A DNA stretch of 33,833 nucleotides from Helicobacter sp. MIT 05-5294 (GTDB lineage Bacteria; Campylobacterota; Campylobacteria; Campylobacterales; Helicobacteraceae): the NCBI RefSeq assembly GCF_000765675.1, contig NZ_JRPA02000020.1, forward strand, positions 1 to 33,833. Direction: 5' to 3'. This document shows, in pieces, positions 1-8,888 of this stretch. Each line of letters starts with the position of its first letter. Position 1 is the first letter of the stretch. Made by a program: the position numbers and the translations under genes. The notes beneath the pieces were generated by a model. That model was not told where the DNA came from, ran no database searches, and saw only the letters and a program-made list of their open reading frames with translations.

Positions 1-1240
1 ATTGGGCAATCGCAATTTCATCTTTCTCTAAACCTTTTTGAATGTTTTGAATGTTTTGATTGATTTCTTTTGCCATGATGCCAAATTCGTCGTGAGATTT
101 AAAAACAAGCGGAGTTGGTGGAGTATGAACCTCGTGACGGACATATTTGAAGAATCCAAAAAGCAAGGTGGAAATGCTTTTCAAACGCGCAACAATTTGA
201 GAGCGTATGAAGAAAAACATCGCAAACATTATCACAACAATCACTGCGATATTTGCAAGAGTGATGATGGTTCGCAGTCTTGTTACAGAGGAATAAATGG
301 AGCTTTCAGGCGCAGAAACAATTAGCGTCCAAACGCTTGTATTCTCGCCAATGTGAATATTCGCAACAGCGGTATAGCTCATCTCTCCCAAAGAATTAAT
401 ATAGCTAAAGATTCCTTCAATCTGATTTTCAATCGCGTGTTTTAAGTCATTCATTGTGGGGCTTTGATTAACTTCACGCAAGTATTTACCCAAAAAATCC
501 TTGCGCCCGTGTGCGGCAATAGTAGAATCCGTCGCATACACGCCTTTAAAGTCTCCTTTGTAAATGGAGTTTGCTGGGTCTTGGAGCATTGTTGTAATGG
601 ATTGCAAATCAATGAAAATCCCTAAAACTCCAATGACTGCCCCATCGCGATTTGTAATCGCTTGATTAATCCCCATACCAAAATATTCCTTGCCATCAAT
701 CGTGCGCCACAAAGGTCTTCCAATCGTAGATTCGCCTGTGCTTAGAGTTTTTTGCAGACTGCTAAATCCCAAAATGATTTCATTGGCTTGAACGATACGA
801 CTTTGGTATTTCGTGGTCGTGCTATCATTAACGGCTAATACTAAAAAATCCCCATTGGGTAGCCTGTGTTTGGGGTTAATGATTCTCTCGCCACTATATC
901 TCGGGTCTTTGATATAAATATAGCCCAGACTTCCCCACTTATTGCTGTTGAGAATATCCATAATATCTTGTTCTAAAATGGCTTGTTCTCCTTGTTGCAC
1001 ATCACGCGCAACATAATGCTTGGAAGCATTGGTTGCAACATAAATTTCATTAAAAAGCCCTTGAACCCGATTCGCTTCTCTCTTTGCTGCATTGACAAGC
1101 ATTTTGTTTGCCTCTTCAGTTTGAATCGTTTGTAAAAAATTTGTGGTAATAATCGTAGTAATCAACATACAAATCACCAATATCCCTGCAAGTCCCAACA
1201 TAATTTTCGTGCCAATATTTAACGAATGTAGATATTTCAA
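1..1240 (-). CDS. Methyl-accepting chemotaxis protein, N-terminal part (runs off the window)
   Basis: Chemoreceptor that senses a periplasmic ligand and signals to the CheA/CheW array. The reverse-strand frame is open from 1240 to the window edge (413 codons). It has a first membrane helix at about residues 9-31, a periplasmic sensor of about 290 residues, a second helix at about residues 322-343 (bases 275-211), then a HAMP-type linker ending in DEFGIMAKEINQNIQNI. The sensor contains WRTIDGKEYFGMGINQAI and GAVIGVLGIFIDL, which fits a Cache-type fold. The methylation helices and signalling tip lie outside the window. I chose the TTG at 1240 because AGGGG sits five bases upstream; a GTG at 1246 would leave no room for a ribosome site. 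The ligand cannot be told from the sequence. Confidence 0.85.
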   Translation of the reverse strand, partial: MKYLHSLNIGTKIMLGLAGILVICMLITTIITTNFLQTIQTEEANKMLVNAAKREANRVQGLFNEIYVATNASKHYVARDVQQGEQAILEQDIMDILNSNKWGSLGYIYIKDPRYSGERIINPKHRLPNGDFLVLAVNDSTTTKYQSRIVQANEIILGFSSLQKTLSTGESTIGRPLWRTIDGKEYFGMGINQAITNRDGAVIGVLGIFIDLQSITTMLQDPANSIYKGDFKGVYATDSTIAAHGRKDFLGKYLREVNQSPTMNDLKHAIENQIEGIFSYINSLGEMSYTAVANIHIGENTSVWTLIVSAPESSIYSSVTRLRTIITLANIAVIVVIMFAMFFFIRSQIVARLKSISTLLFGFFKYVRHEVHTPPTPLVFKSHDEFGIMAKEINQNIQNIQKGLEKDEIAIAQ

Positions 1241-1284
1241 GTGCACCCCTTTCGTCCAAAGTTTAAAATAAATCTTGAAAGCTT

Positions 1285-1290
1285 ATTATA
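1285..1290 (-). promoter_or_regulatory. Candidate -10 box for the chemoreceptor gene
   Basis: A perfect TATAAT on the reverse strand, about 45 bases upstream of the TTG start. The surroundings are AT-rich and there is no clear -35, which is typical of sigma70 promoters in this group. Confidence 0.45.
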
Positions 1291-1485
1291 CAACACAACT
1301 ACTTTAAACTTATATAAGCATAACTCCAATGAATCCATAAATCAAGATTTTTTAAGCTAAAGTTTCTATTTTTAATCCTAAAATATTTATTGTTGTTTGT
1401 TAAAATCTATCATCTTGCATTTTTGGGTTTATTTTGGAGATTCTTCGTATTGTTTGTGGGTTAGAGGCTGTTGGTAAAGTTTAGC

Positions 1486-1504
1486 GGATTAAAGCGTGGA
1501 TTTG
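1486..1504 (+). repeat. Remnant of the dispersed intergenic repeat family
   Basis: The 19 bases GGATTAAAGCGTGGATTTG match 8664-8682 at 17 of 19 positions. It lies in the 284-base gap between the chemoreceptor and the small gene at 1525-1737, in which I otherwise see only AT-rich sequence. Confidence 0.4.
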
Positions 1505-1524
1505 AAGCTTTGCATTTGGGGGTT

Positions 1525-1737
1525 TTAGGATTCTAACCCTTGAATCACAAAGCGTCCCTCTTGAAGCACGATAGGATAGGAATCCCGCGTAGAGAGGTCA
1601 ATCAAAAAGCATTCATCGCCATTTTCTAGTTGGTATCGCTCCGTAGGATAGAGGCTTAAGCGTCTTTTAACTTCCTCTAAATCCTCACAGAGTGCGCTAA
1701 ATCCAAACATTACAAGCTTATAGGCAAATTCTTCCAT
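1525..1737 (-). CDS. Small conserved hypothetical protein, 70 residues
   Basis: I do not recognise the family. The product is an acidic, soluble-looking protein of 70 residues with no signal peptide or membrane segment, and one free cysteine in each half (FSALCEDLEEV and GDECFLIDL). The C-terminal half looks beta-rich (DECFLIDLSTRDSYPIVLQEGRFVI), as in a small barrel. It starts 22 bases after the malic enzyme stop on the same strand, so it is probably the last gene of that transcript. Codon use and the frequent GAATC pentamer match its neighbours, which argues for a real gene rather than a chance frame. Confidence 0.65.
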   Translation of the reverse strand: MEEFAYKLVMFGFSALCEDLEEVKRRLSLYPTERYQLENGDECFLIDLSTRDSYPIVLQEGRFVIQGLES

Positions 1738-1759
1738 CTCTTTTTATGCTCACGACAAT

Positions 1760-2995
1760 TTAGGATTCCAAACTCTTAACGCGCGCCACTCCGCTATCAA
1801 TGGCGGCTTGAGCCACAGCATTAGAAACAAACTCTTTCAAGCGTGCATCAAAAGGACTTGGGATAATATAATCTTTGCCAAATTCAAATTTTCTTCCGTG
1901 AATCTGCTCTAATTGGCTTTTTAGCTCATTGGGGATTGGCTCTCTTGCAAGTGCAGCAAGTGCATGGGCGCAGGCAAATTTCATTTCCTCATTAATGCTT
2001 CTTGCACGGGCTTTAAGCGCACCTTTGAAAACATAAGGGAAGCCTAAAACATTATTGATTTGATTGGGGCAATCACTTCTTCCTGTCGCGATAATCGCAT
2101 CAGGTCGCGCTTGATGCACGATTTGTGGGTCGATTTCTGGAATCGGATTGCTCATCGCAAAAATCATCGGATTAGGATTCATACCTTCAATGTCTTTAGC
2201 GGTTAAAATATCGCCACGAGATAATCCAAGCACAACATCTGCGCCCTCTAATGCTTCTCTGTAAGAATTGACTTCATAATCTATGGCAAAATCTTTTTTG
2301 AAGCCATTTAAATCTTTGCGTGAAGTTGTTAATGCGCCTTTGCTATCAAACATAATAATGTTTTTCGCGCCTAAATTTTGCGCCATTTTCGCACAAGCAA
2401 TCGCCGCGCCCCCCGCGCCAAAAACCACGACTTTCAAATCCTCTGCTTTTTTATTTGTAATATGCAATCCATTGATAATTCCCGCGGTTGAAATAATTGC
2501 CGTTCCATGCTGGTCATCGTGCATAATAGGAATATCAAGAATCTCTTTGAGGCGTGATTCTATATAAAAACATTCCGGAGCTTTAATGTCCTCTAAGTTA
2601 ATCCCGCCAAAAGTCGGCGCAATCGCGCGAACAATGTCAATAAACTTATCCGGGTCTGTTTCATCTACTTCAATATCAAACGCATTAATGTCTGCAAACT
2701 TTCTAAACAACGCGGATTTCCCCTCCATAACAGGTTTTCCCGCAAGTGCGCCGATGTTGCCAAGCCCCAAAACCGCCGTGCCATTAGAAATGACCGCGAC
2801 AAGGTTTCCTTTGGTGGTGTATTCATAAGCAGTGTGAGGGTCGCGTTGAATCTCTTTGCAAGGGACAGCAACTCCCGGAGAATATGCAAGAGATAAATCA
2901 TGCTCGGTTTCTAGTTGCTTACAAGCAACGACTTGAATCTTGCCACCTTGATGATAGGGGAGCGAATCGGGATAAGTTTGTTTGAGGTCTTCCAT
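1760..2995 (-). CDS. NAD(P)-dependent malic enzyme
   Basis: Oxidatively decarboxylates malate to pyruvate, giving NAD(P)H in the cytoplasm. The 411-residue product has the YSPGVAVPCKEI segment with the catalytic tyrosine, KGNLVAVISNGTAVLGLGNIG with the catalytic lysine region, the metal-binding stretch MHDDQHGTAII, a Rossmann motif VVFGAGGAAIACAKMA and AMSNPIPEI. It is the short bacterial form without the phosphotransacetylase-like tail of MaeB. I start at ATG 2995; an in-frame TTG at 3031 would add 12 hydrophobic residues unlike the family. A 22-base gap to the small downstream gene suggests co-transcription. Cofactor preference cannot be judged here. Confidence 0.92.
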   Translation of the reverse strand: MEDLKQTYPDSLPYHQGGKIQVVACKQLETEHDLSLAYSPGVAVPCKEIQRDPHTAYEYTTKGNLVAVISNGTAVLGLGNIGALAGKPVMEGKSALFRKFADINAFDIEVDETDPDKFIDIVRAIAPTFGGINLEDIKAPECFYIESRLKEILDIPIMHDDQHGTAIISTAGIINGLHITNKKAEDLKVVVFGAGGAAIACAKMAQNLGAKNIIMFDSKGALTTSRKDLNGFKKDFAIDYEVNSYREALEGADVVLGLSRGDILTAKDIEGMNPNPMIFAMSNPIPEIDPQIVHQARPDAIIATGRSDCPNQINNVLGFPYVFKGALKARARSINEEMKFACAHALAALAREPIPNELKSQLEQIHGRKFEFGKDYIIPSPFDARLKEFVSNAVAQAAIDSGVARVKSLES

Positions 2996-3086
2996 AATTA
3001 AAAATGCCTTAAAAATTAAAAATTTAGCCAAAATTTAAGCAAAATAAAAATAAAACCGCATTTAAATTTACTTAAATAAAAATTAA

Positions 3087-3092
3087 ATTATA
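3087..3092 (-). promoter_or_regulatory. Candidate -10 box for the malic enzyme gene
   Basis: TATAAT on the reverse strand in the very AT-rich gap between malic enzyme and the AsmA-like gene. It would give a leader of roughly 85 bases. Confidence 0.4.
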
Positions 3093-3106
3093 AAACATTA
3101 TGAAAT

Positions 3107-5224
3107 TTATTGGAGTTTTGGTTGGTAAATATTGCCATATAACCTATGATTTTTAGTGCTTTTGGGGCGTTTTAATAGCAAATCTCCCTTTAAAGTGAAA
3201 TTGTTTAGATTCGTAACAATATTAGAAGATTGAATTTGTAGGCTTTGGGATTTTTGGGTTTTGGAATCCTTTTGAGATTGGAGCGAGATTTTGCTACTCA
3301 AAGTCTCATTGTCTAAAAAATGGTCAGAAAAACCTTGAAAAATAAGCGGAGCTAGATTTTGTTGTGTCGCGTGGTTTAGGGCTTTTAAGAGTGGCGTATT
3401 ATGGAATCTTGCTTGAAGAATATCCAAATGAACTTGGCGCGTCTTATCTGTAAAATCTTCATACATCTTGAGATTCGCCATTCCTTCAAAATAATGCGGA
3501 ATCTTAGGAAATATCGTATAAATTTGCGCACTTGTAAGCGCGTCTAAATGAAGCTTCAAGCCCTTTTTGTCTATGCTAAAGCTAAAGGAATCGTTCGCAT
3601 TGTGAATTTTATCTAAATCTTTTGTTGGGCTTTTAGGATTGGTTCGTTCGCTATTTTGGGCAGTTTCTTTCGTGATAGTGCCTTGAATGTCAAAAATCTC
3701 ATTGGTTGCGATTCCTTGCGCGTTCAAATTGCCCTTTAGCAAACTTTTGTTGCGGTAGGAGAAATTTTGAAGTCTTTTAAGGTTGATTTCTTGCGGAATT
3801 TCAAAAGAAAAGGGTTGCAACGAAATCTTGCCACCTTGCCCCTGAAAACTTGCGAGGCTAGAAGTAAGTGCGTAGTTTAGGATTCCTTTGCCTTGTGCTA
3901 ATTCTACTTTGGAATCTAACTGGAATGCCATTGCAGGGAATCCAACTTGCGTGTGCATTTCTATTAGAGGGCTGTTGATGAGCAAATCTTTGCTTTGCAT
4001 AGAAATAAACCCAGAGATTCCGTGTTGAAAATCACGCAAATCCAAATCAAGCATTAAGATTCCTTGCAAGAAAGCGGGTTGGTTTAGAAATGTGAAAAGC
4101 GCACTAGATTCTAGGTTTTGACTTGTGATTTTAAGAGTATTGGCAGCGAGATTCTGTAGGCTTAGACGAAATTCTAAGGGCGAATGCTCCAAGTGCATTG
4201 TGCCATTTAATAGCATATTTTTTGCATCACCTTTAGCGATTCCTTGCGCTCCTAAAGCACCATTGAGCGGAATCCCAAAGAATGGCGAAAGAGGGGAGAG
4301 ATTCTGCAAGTTTAGGCGAAACTCTGTATTGGTTGCGAGAGTGATAAGATTACTTGCTCCTTTAAGCGTAAAGTCTCCGACGCTAGAATACATTTCAAGA
4401 TAATGTTGGAGGGTGTTTTGCGTAATCTCGCCATGCAGTGCGCCCATAAAACGCGTGGGCGGAATCGCGATTCCAAAATGCTCCAAAATTTTTTGCGCGT
4501 CTAACTCTCCTCCCTCTAAATTAATGCTAAAACTTCCATTGTATAGATTCGTATTTTCCGATGTTTCACCCAATAAACTAGACAAAAACGAAGGAGAAGT
4601 TGCATTCAAAGAATCCCGCGTTTTGCTTAGTTTCAAATCAAAATCCAAAAGCCCATCTCCATAAGGCACTTGATTAAGGAAGTCAAAAAGCGCGTAGAGA
4701 CTTGCTCCTTTGGTGTGCAGATTGAAGCTTTGAATCTCCCCATACGAACCATAAAGGTTAAAATCGCTTTGGGATTCTAAAAGATTGCTTTGCGCTTGTA
4801 GGACATAATTTGCAAATTCTCCGCTAAAGACGCCCTCTATCCAAACATTATCGCCAATCTTGAACGATTTGTTGGCAAATGTTGTATGAAAGCCTTTGGA
4901 GTTTAGCAAAAACGAACCTTTAAGATTGCGCAAAAACAAAGAATATTCGCTTTGCAAAAACAATTCTAGTTGCCCATTATGCGCCACTGCTTCTAAAGTA
5001 ATCTGTGAGGGAGTGAGCTTAAAATGCCTTGCTTGCCATTCAAAGTTTGTTTGCGATTCTAATTTAAAAAGCAAAAAATCCCGAACACACGCATTCCCAA
5101 AAGGCGAAAAAAGCAACACAAAGAATCCGCAAAGAATTATAAAAAATCCAACAAATCCAAAAATCAGTTTGCGCTTAAGGGGGATTTTGCGCACAAAATG
5201 GGTGTTGCTAACTTCTAGATTCAT
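3107..5224 (-). CDS. Large single-pass envelope protein, AsmA-like (tentative)
   Basis: A 705-residue protein with a short basic cytoplasmic start, one membrane helix at about residues 20-42 (LIFGFVGFFIILCGFFVLLF) and a long periplasmic part made almost entirely of alternating short beta strands. Strings such as FTLKGASNLITLATNTEFRLNLQNLSPLS recur, as expected for the repeating beta-groove proteins AsmA/TamB/YhdP, which are thought to move phospholipid between membranes. A low-complexity stretch rich in T, S, N and K lies around residues 520-545. It starts 31 bases after the stop of the cysteine-rich lipoprotein and probably shares its transcript. The architecture is clear; the AsmA assignment is inference without a profile search, and other AsmA-like or DUF3971-type families are possible. 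Confidence 0.6.
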   Translation of the reverse strand: MNLEVSNTHFVRKIPLKRKLIFGFVGFFIILCGFFVLLFSPFGNACVRDFLLFKLESQTNFEWQARHFKLTPSQITLEAVAHNGQLELFLQSEYSLFLRNLKGSFLLNSKGFHTTFANKSFKIGDNVWIEGVFSGEFANYVLQAQSNLLESQSDFNLYGSYGEIQSFNLHTKGASLYALFDFLNQVPYGDGLLDFDLKLSKTRDSLNATSPSFLSSLLGETSENTNLYNGSFSINLEGGELDAQKILEHFGIAIPPTRFMGALHGEITQNTLQHYLEMYSSVGDFTLKGASNLITLATNTEFRLNLQNLSPLSPFFGIPLNGALGAQGIAKGDAKNMLLNGTMHLEHSPLEFRLSLQNLAANTLKITSQNLESSALFTFLNQPAFLQGILMLDLDLRDFQHGISGFISMQSKDLLINSPLIEMHTQVGFPAMAFQLDSKVELAQGKGILNYALTSSLASFQGQGGKISLQPFSFEIPQEINLKRLQNFSYRNKSLLKGNLNAQGIATNEIFDIQGTITKETAQNSERTNPKSPTKDLDKIHNANDSFSFSIDKKGLKLHLDALTSAQIYTIFPKIPHYFEGMANLKMYEDFTDKTRQVHLDILQARFHNTPLLKALNHATQQNLAPLIFQGFSDHFLDNETLSSKISLQSQKDSKTQKSQSLQIQSSNIVTNLNNFTLKGDLLLKRPKSTKNHRLYGNIYQPKLQ

Positions 5225-5255
5225 CGTTACATTATGCCTTTTTCAAGGAATTTTA

Positions 5256-5561
5256 CTAACTTCCACAACGCTTTTTGCATTGTTCAGCAGCTGCCGTGCC
5301 TTTGCCATGTTGTAAATTGCAGTTTTGCAAACAACCCTTTGTCTTGACAGCTTCACACATTCCGCGAACTTTTTCGCAATCATTCAGACAAACCGCCTGT
5401 CCTTTGCCCTCACTGCGGCATTTATTAAGGCAATCTCGCTTCGCATCGTTGCAGTTGGAGGTATTATATAAAAAGTTTTTGTCCTCTTTGCTACAACCGC
5501 CAAAAATGCCAAGAATTCCAAAACAAAATAATAAGATAAAAGTTAAAGATAATATTTTCAT
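5256..5561 (-). CDS. Cysteine-rich lipoprotein with paired CX3C motifs
   Basis: A 101-residue protein with a lipoprotein signal (hydrophobic residues 3-20, FGGC at 20-23, Cys23 lipidated). The mature part has ten further cysteines at 37, 44, 48, 58, 62, 69, 77, 81, 95 and 99. Four are CX3C pairs (44-48, 58-62, 77-81, 95-99), and the first six follow a symmetric spacing of 6-3-9-3-6 residues. Twin CX3C motifs in helical hairpins are known from small disulfide-bonded proteins of the CHCH type; that fold is inference here. Export would place the cysteines where disulfides form. It is first in an apparent operon with the AsmA-like gene and diverges from ileS. I do not recognise a named family. 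Confidence 0.75.
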   Translation of the reverse strand: MKILSLTFILLFCFGILGIFGGCSKEDKNFLYNTSNCNDAKRDCLNKCRSEGKGQAVCLNDCEKVRGMCEAVKTKGCLQNCNLQHGKGTAAAEQCKKRCGS

Positions 5562-5628
5562 AACTTCAAGTGTAATTAAAAATTCGTTAAAAAGAGTTAA
5601 AATAATGCACTTTTAAAAGAAATCAAGG

Positions 5629-5634
5629 TAGAAT
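5629..5634 (+). promoter_or_regulatory. Candidate -10 box for ileS
   Basis: TAGAAT preceded by AAGG, about 32 bases before the ileS ATG. The same GGTAGAATC form occurs upstream of metK. AAGGG lies six bases before the ATG as ribosome site. Confidence 0.45.
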
Positions 5635-5666
5635 CCAAGCTTTATTTGTCTTAAAAAGGGAATCTA

Positions 5667-8480
5667 ATGGACTACAAAGATACACTTGCATTGCCGACAA
5701 CAAGCTTTCCTATGCGCGGGAATCTTCCGCAAAACGAACCCAAAACCTATCTTGCGTGGAAAAACAGCAATCTTTATGCACAACTAGAACAAAACCGCCA
5801 AAACGCAGAAACTTCGTTCAATCTGCACGATGGACCGCCTTATGCGAATGGGCATATTCATATCGGACACGCATTAAATAAGATTCTTAAGGATATGATT
5901 GTCAAGCAACATTATTTTCAAGGGCAAAAAGTTTTTTATACGCCGGGTTGGGATTGTCATGGATTGCCCATTGAACAACAAGTAGAAAAAAAGCTTGGCA
6001 AAGAAAAAAAGGATTCTTTGCCAAAAATCAAGATTCGTGAGCTTTGTAGAAAACACGCGCAAGAGTTTGTCCAAATCCAAAAAGACGAGTTTTTAGAGCT
6101 TGGAATCTTTGGTGATTTTGAAAATCCTTATAAGACTATGGATTTCGCCTTTGAAGCAGAAATTTACAAGGCACTTTGTGGGGTTGCTAAAAAAGGGTTG
6201 CTAAAAGAGCGCAAAAAACCGGTTTATTGGAGTTGGGCTTGTCAAACCGCCCTTGCGGAAGCCGAAGTGGAATATGAAGAAAAAGAAAGCGATTCCATTT
6301 TCGTCGCTTTTCCTTTGCAAGAAGACGCTTTAAATGCGCTTGGAGCGAAAGACTTTGGCTTAAAAGAAGCCTTTTGTGTGATTTGGACTACGACCCCTTG
6401 GACAATACCAGCCAATAGCGGAATCGCGCTCAATCCCGAAGAAACTTACGCGCTTACACAAGATGGCAAAGTCGTGTTAGCTTCACAAGTAGAAAAACTC
6501 GCCGCACTTGGAATCGTAGAAAATAAGATTCTAAAAACTTTCCACGCGCAAATTTTAGAGCGCAAACACGCAACCAATCCGCTTAATGGCAGGGATTCTT
6601 TGCTGATACTTGGCGAACATGTCGCAAGTGGCGAGGGAAGCGGTTGTGTGCATACTGCGCCCGGGCATGGGGAAGACGATTATTTCGTGGGGTTAAAATA
6701 TGATTTGCCTATGCTAATGCCTGTTGATGATACAGGTTGTTTTGATGAAACGCTAAGGCGCGAAAAATTGTTTTTTGAACCCGATGAGTTTATAGGGAAA
6801 TTTATTTTTGATACCCACGCAAGGATTTTAGAGCTTTTGGGCAAACACTTATTAAAACACAGCAAAATCGTGCATTCCTATCCGCATTGTTGGCGTTCGC
6901 ATCAACCTGTAATCTTCCGCGCCACAGCCCAATGGTTTATTTTGATGGACGAACCTTATACTGCGGATAATAGGACTTTGCGCGAAGTTGCATTAGAGCA
7001 AATCAAAGCAACAAGATTCTATCCTGAACATGGAATGCGTAGAATCTACTCTATGATTGAAAATCGTCCGGATTGGTGTATTTCAAGGCAGAGGGATTGG
7101 GGTGTGCCAATCGCGTTTTTTAAGGACAAGCGAAGCGGTGAGGTTTTGTTGGAATCCGAGGTTTTGGATTTCGTGGCGGAGATTTTTAGCCAAGAGGGTT
7201 GCGATGCGTGGTGGAGCAAAAGCGTAGAAGAATTGTTGCCACCGAGCTTTAGAAGTCAAAGTGAGCATTTAGAAAAAGTGCATCATATTTTAGATGTTTG
7301 GTTTGATAGCGGAAGCACTTGGAGTGCGGTTTTAAAAAGCGGTAAATACGCAAGTGGGGGCTATCCTGCAAGTATGTATTTAGAGGGAAGCGACCAACAC
7401 AGAGGCTGGTTTCATAGCTCCTTGCTCATTAGTTGTGCGCTAGAATCTCACGCGCCTTATAAAAGCATTTTGACGCATGGTTTTACAATGGACGAAAATG
7501 GCGAAAAAATGAGCAAATCTAAAGGAAATGTGATTGCGCCAAAAGATGTGCTTAAGGGCTTTGGCGCGGAGATTTTGCGCCTTTGGGTGGCACAAAGCGA
7601 CTACCAAAACGACCAAAGAATCTCAAACAATATCCTTAAACAAGTGAGCGAAAATTACCGCAAGATTCGCAATACGATTCGTTTTTTACTAGCGAATATA
7701 GAATCGCTAGAGAGCTTGGAATTGGAGCATTTAAGCCAAATTGATCTATGGATAATGGAACGCGCAAATACTTGTTTTAGTCTTGTTTGTTCGCTTTTTA
7801 ATGCGTATGAATTTTCCAAAGGTTTGCAAGAGTTAAATTATTTTCTAAACGCCGAATTAAGTGGAATCTATTTGGATTTGTGCAAAGACAATCTTTATTG
7901 TAACGCGCTAGATTCTAACGAACGCAAAGCAGCACAAAGCGTAATGGCTTTGATTTGCGGAAGACTTTTTGGGCTTTTAGCTCCGATTCTTACTTATACG
8001 ATTAATGAGGCTTTGAATCATACGACAAGCAAGGCATTGCTTGAAGCGTGTGGAATCACAAAGCCCCAAAGTCAAGACACTGCGGTGCTTGGAGTTCTTT
8101 ACCAACCGCTTCCAAACTTGGAAAAACCAAAGGTTGATTTTGAAAAATTACTTGCATTGCGTTCTCACTTTTTAGAGCAAATCGACAGCCTCAAAAAAGA
8201 TTCCAAAATCAAATCTACGCTAGAAGTGGATTTGGTCGCCCCCGCTACAATGGTGCAGTTTGGGGAGTTAAATCTATGGTTAATGGTGAGTGAAGTATTG
8301 GCAGAAAAAAGCGAGATAATGCACGATTGCGAGGTATTGGCAAGTTTTGAATTTGAGGGGGAATCCTATCGCATTTATCCTGCTAAAGGGCATAAATGCC
8401 CAAGATGTTGGCAGTTTATCGCGACAAGCGAAAATGAGCCATGTGCGCGTTGTGCAGAGGTTTTGAAGAATAGAAAATAA
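5667..8480 (+). CDS. ileS: Isoleucyl-tRNA synthetase
   Basis: Charges tRNA-Ile with isoleucine in the cytoplasm. The 937-residue length is normal for a bacterial class I enzyme. The HIGH motif is at residues 65-68 (GHIHIGHAL) and the KMSKS loop at 614-618 (GEKMSKSKGN). The inserted editing domain carries TTTPWTIPANSG and GSGCVHTAPGHGEDDY. Near the C-terminus two CxxC pairs (CPRCW and CARC) form the zinc site usual in this bacterial type. It stands alone with its own promoter region, diverging from the lipoprotein gene, and ends in a repeat-filled gap. Nothing looks damaged. Confidence 0.98.
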   Translation: MDYKDTLALPTTSFPMRGNLPQNEPKTYLAWKNSNLYAQLEQNRQNAETSFNLHDGPPYANGHIHIGHALNKILKDMIVKQHYFQGQKVFYTPGWDCHGLPIEQQVEKKLGKEKKDSLPKIKIRELCRKHAQEFVQIQKDEFLELGIFGDFENPYKTMDFAFEAEIYKALCGVAKKGLLKERKKPVYWSWACQTALAEAEVEYEEKESDSIFVAFPLQEDALNALGAKDFGLKEAFCVIWTTTPWTIPANSGIALNPEETYALTQDGKVVLASQVEKLAALGIVENKILKTFHAQILERKHATNPLNGRDSLLILGEHVASGEGSGCVHTAPGHGEDDYFVGLKYDLPMLMPVDDTGCFDETLRREKLFFEPDEFIGKFIFDTHARILELLGKHLLKHSKIVHSYPHCWRSHQPVIFRATAQWFILMDEPYTADNRTLREVALEQIKATRFYPEHGMRRIYSMIENRPDWCISRQRDWGVPIAFFKDKRSGEVLLESEVLDFVAEIFSQEGCDAWWSKSVEELLPPSFRSQSEHLEKVHHILDVWFDSGSTWSAVLKSGKYASGGYPASMYLEGSDQHRGWFHSSLLISCALESHAPYKSILTHGFTMDENGEKMSKSKGNVIAPKDVLKGFGAEILRLWVAQSDYQNDQRISNNILKQVSENYRKIRNTIRFLLANIESLESLELEHLSQIDLWIMERANTCFSLVCSLFNAYEFSKGLQELNYFLNAELSGIYLDLCKDNLYCNALDSNERKAAQSVMALICGRLFGLLAPILTYTINEALNHTTSKALLEACGITKPQSQDTAVLGVLYQPLPNLEKPKVDFEKLLALRSHFLEQIDSLKKDSKIKSTLEVDLVAPATMVQFGELNLWLMVSEVLAEKSEIMHDCEVLASFEFEGESYRIYPAKGHKCPRCWQFIATSENEPCARCAEVLKNRK

Positions 8481-8580
8481 TTAAGAAAGGTTAAACTAGC
8501 ATCTCTTAAATTTTTGCCATAGTTTTTTGATACACTCGTAAATCTTTATCCCTCTATGCGTCATCTTGCTACTAGTCTTC

Positions 8581-8613
8581 ATTGCGAGACTTGCAAAAGC
8601 AAGTCGTGGCAAT
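8581..8613 (+). repeat. Palindromic element, copy A
   Basis: Outer arms ATTGC/GCAAT enclose a perfect seven-base stem GACTTGC aaaa GCAAGTC. The 3' flank (CAATCTAC, then TAAAATCTC) is shared with the copy at 16853-16885, and the 5' flank (TACTAGTC, then TCATTGCGAGA) with the copy at 25900-25931. Confidence 0.8.
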
Positions 8614-8675
8614 CTACAAGTCTAAAATCTCACCTTAAAGTATTCTATTGTGAAACCTTTGGTGGATTAAGGCGC

Positions 8676-8695
8676 GGATTTGCAAGTGTGGGTGA
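8676..8695 (-). repeat. 20-base block repeated in inverse orientation at 13880-13899
   Basis: GGATTTGCAAGTGTGGGTGA is the exact reverse complement of 13880-13899. Next to it is a small hairpin GTTGC ttaac GCAAC (8696-8710); the other locus has a different palindrome at that place (TTTGT gaa ACAAA). Confidence 0.75.
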
Positions 8696-8771
8696 GTTGC
8701 TTAACGCAACACACGCCGCGTCTCTCACTTTGTTTGCTTCTTGCAATGACGATGGGACACACCAAGCCGTC

Positions 8772-8803
8772 ATTGTAAGGATTCCGTGGGGAATCGCAAC
8801 AAT
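8772..8803 (+). repeat. Palindromic element, copy with ATTGT/ACAAT arms
   Basis: Outer arms ATTGT/ACAAT enclose the stem GATTCC gtgg GGAATC. The outer pair differs from the usual ATTGC/GCAAT on both arms, a compensated change. Confidence 0.75.
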
Positions 8804-8888
8804 CCAAGCCAAAGAATCCCATTCTGCTTTATGGACTTGATTGCGGATTGTCGCATTTTTGCTCTTTTGTAGGATTTGCTTTTGGCAA

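Larger units (their letters stand above)
8481..8888. repeat. Gene-free convergent gap filled with dispersed palindromic repeats
   Basis: The 408 bases between ileS and the flavodoxin gene contain two members of the repeat family (8581-8613 and 8772-8803) and a block (8664-8710) related to 13855-13899 and 1486-1504. Open frames crossing it on both strands follow the repeats and have no ribosome sites, so I do not call genes. No strong T-tailed terminator is visible; the hairpins may serve that role. Confidence 0.7.

Noticed and set aside
4125-4664. Forward frames opposite the AsmA-like gene
   Set aside because: Low-complexity shadow translations without start signals.
4896-5315. Forward frame of 139 codons opposite the AsmA-like gene and lipoprotein
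   Set aside because: Antisense to two well-supported genes, with no ribosome site; a shadow frame.
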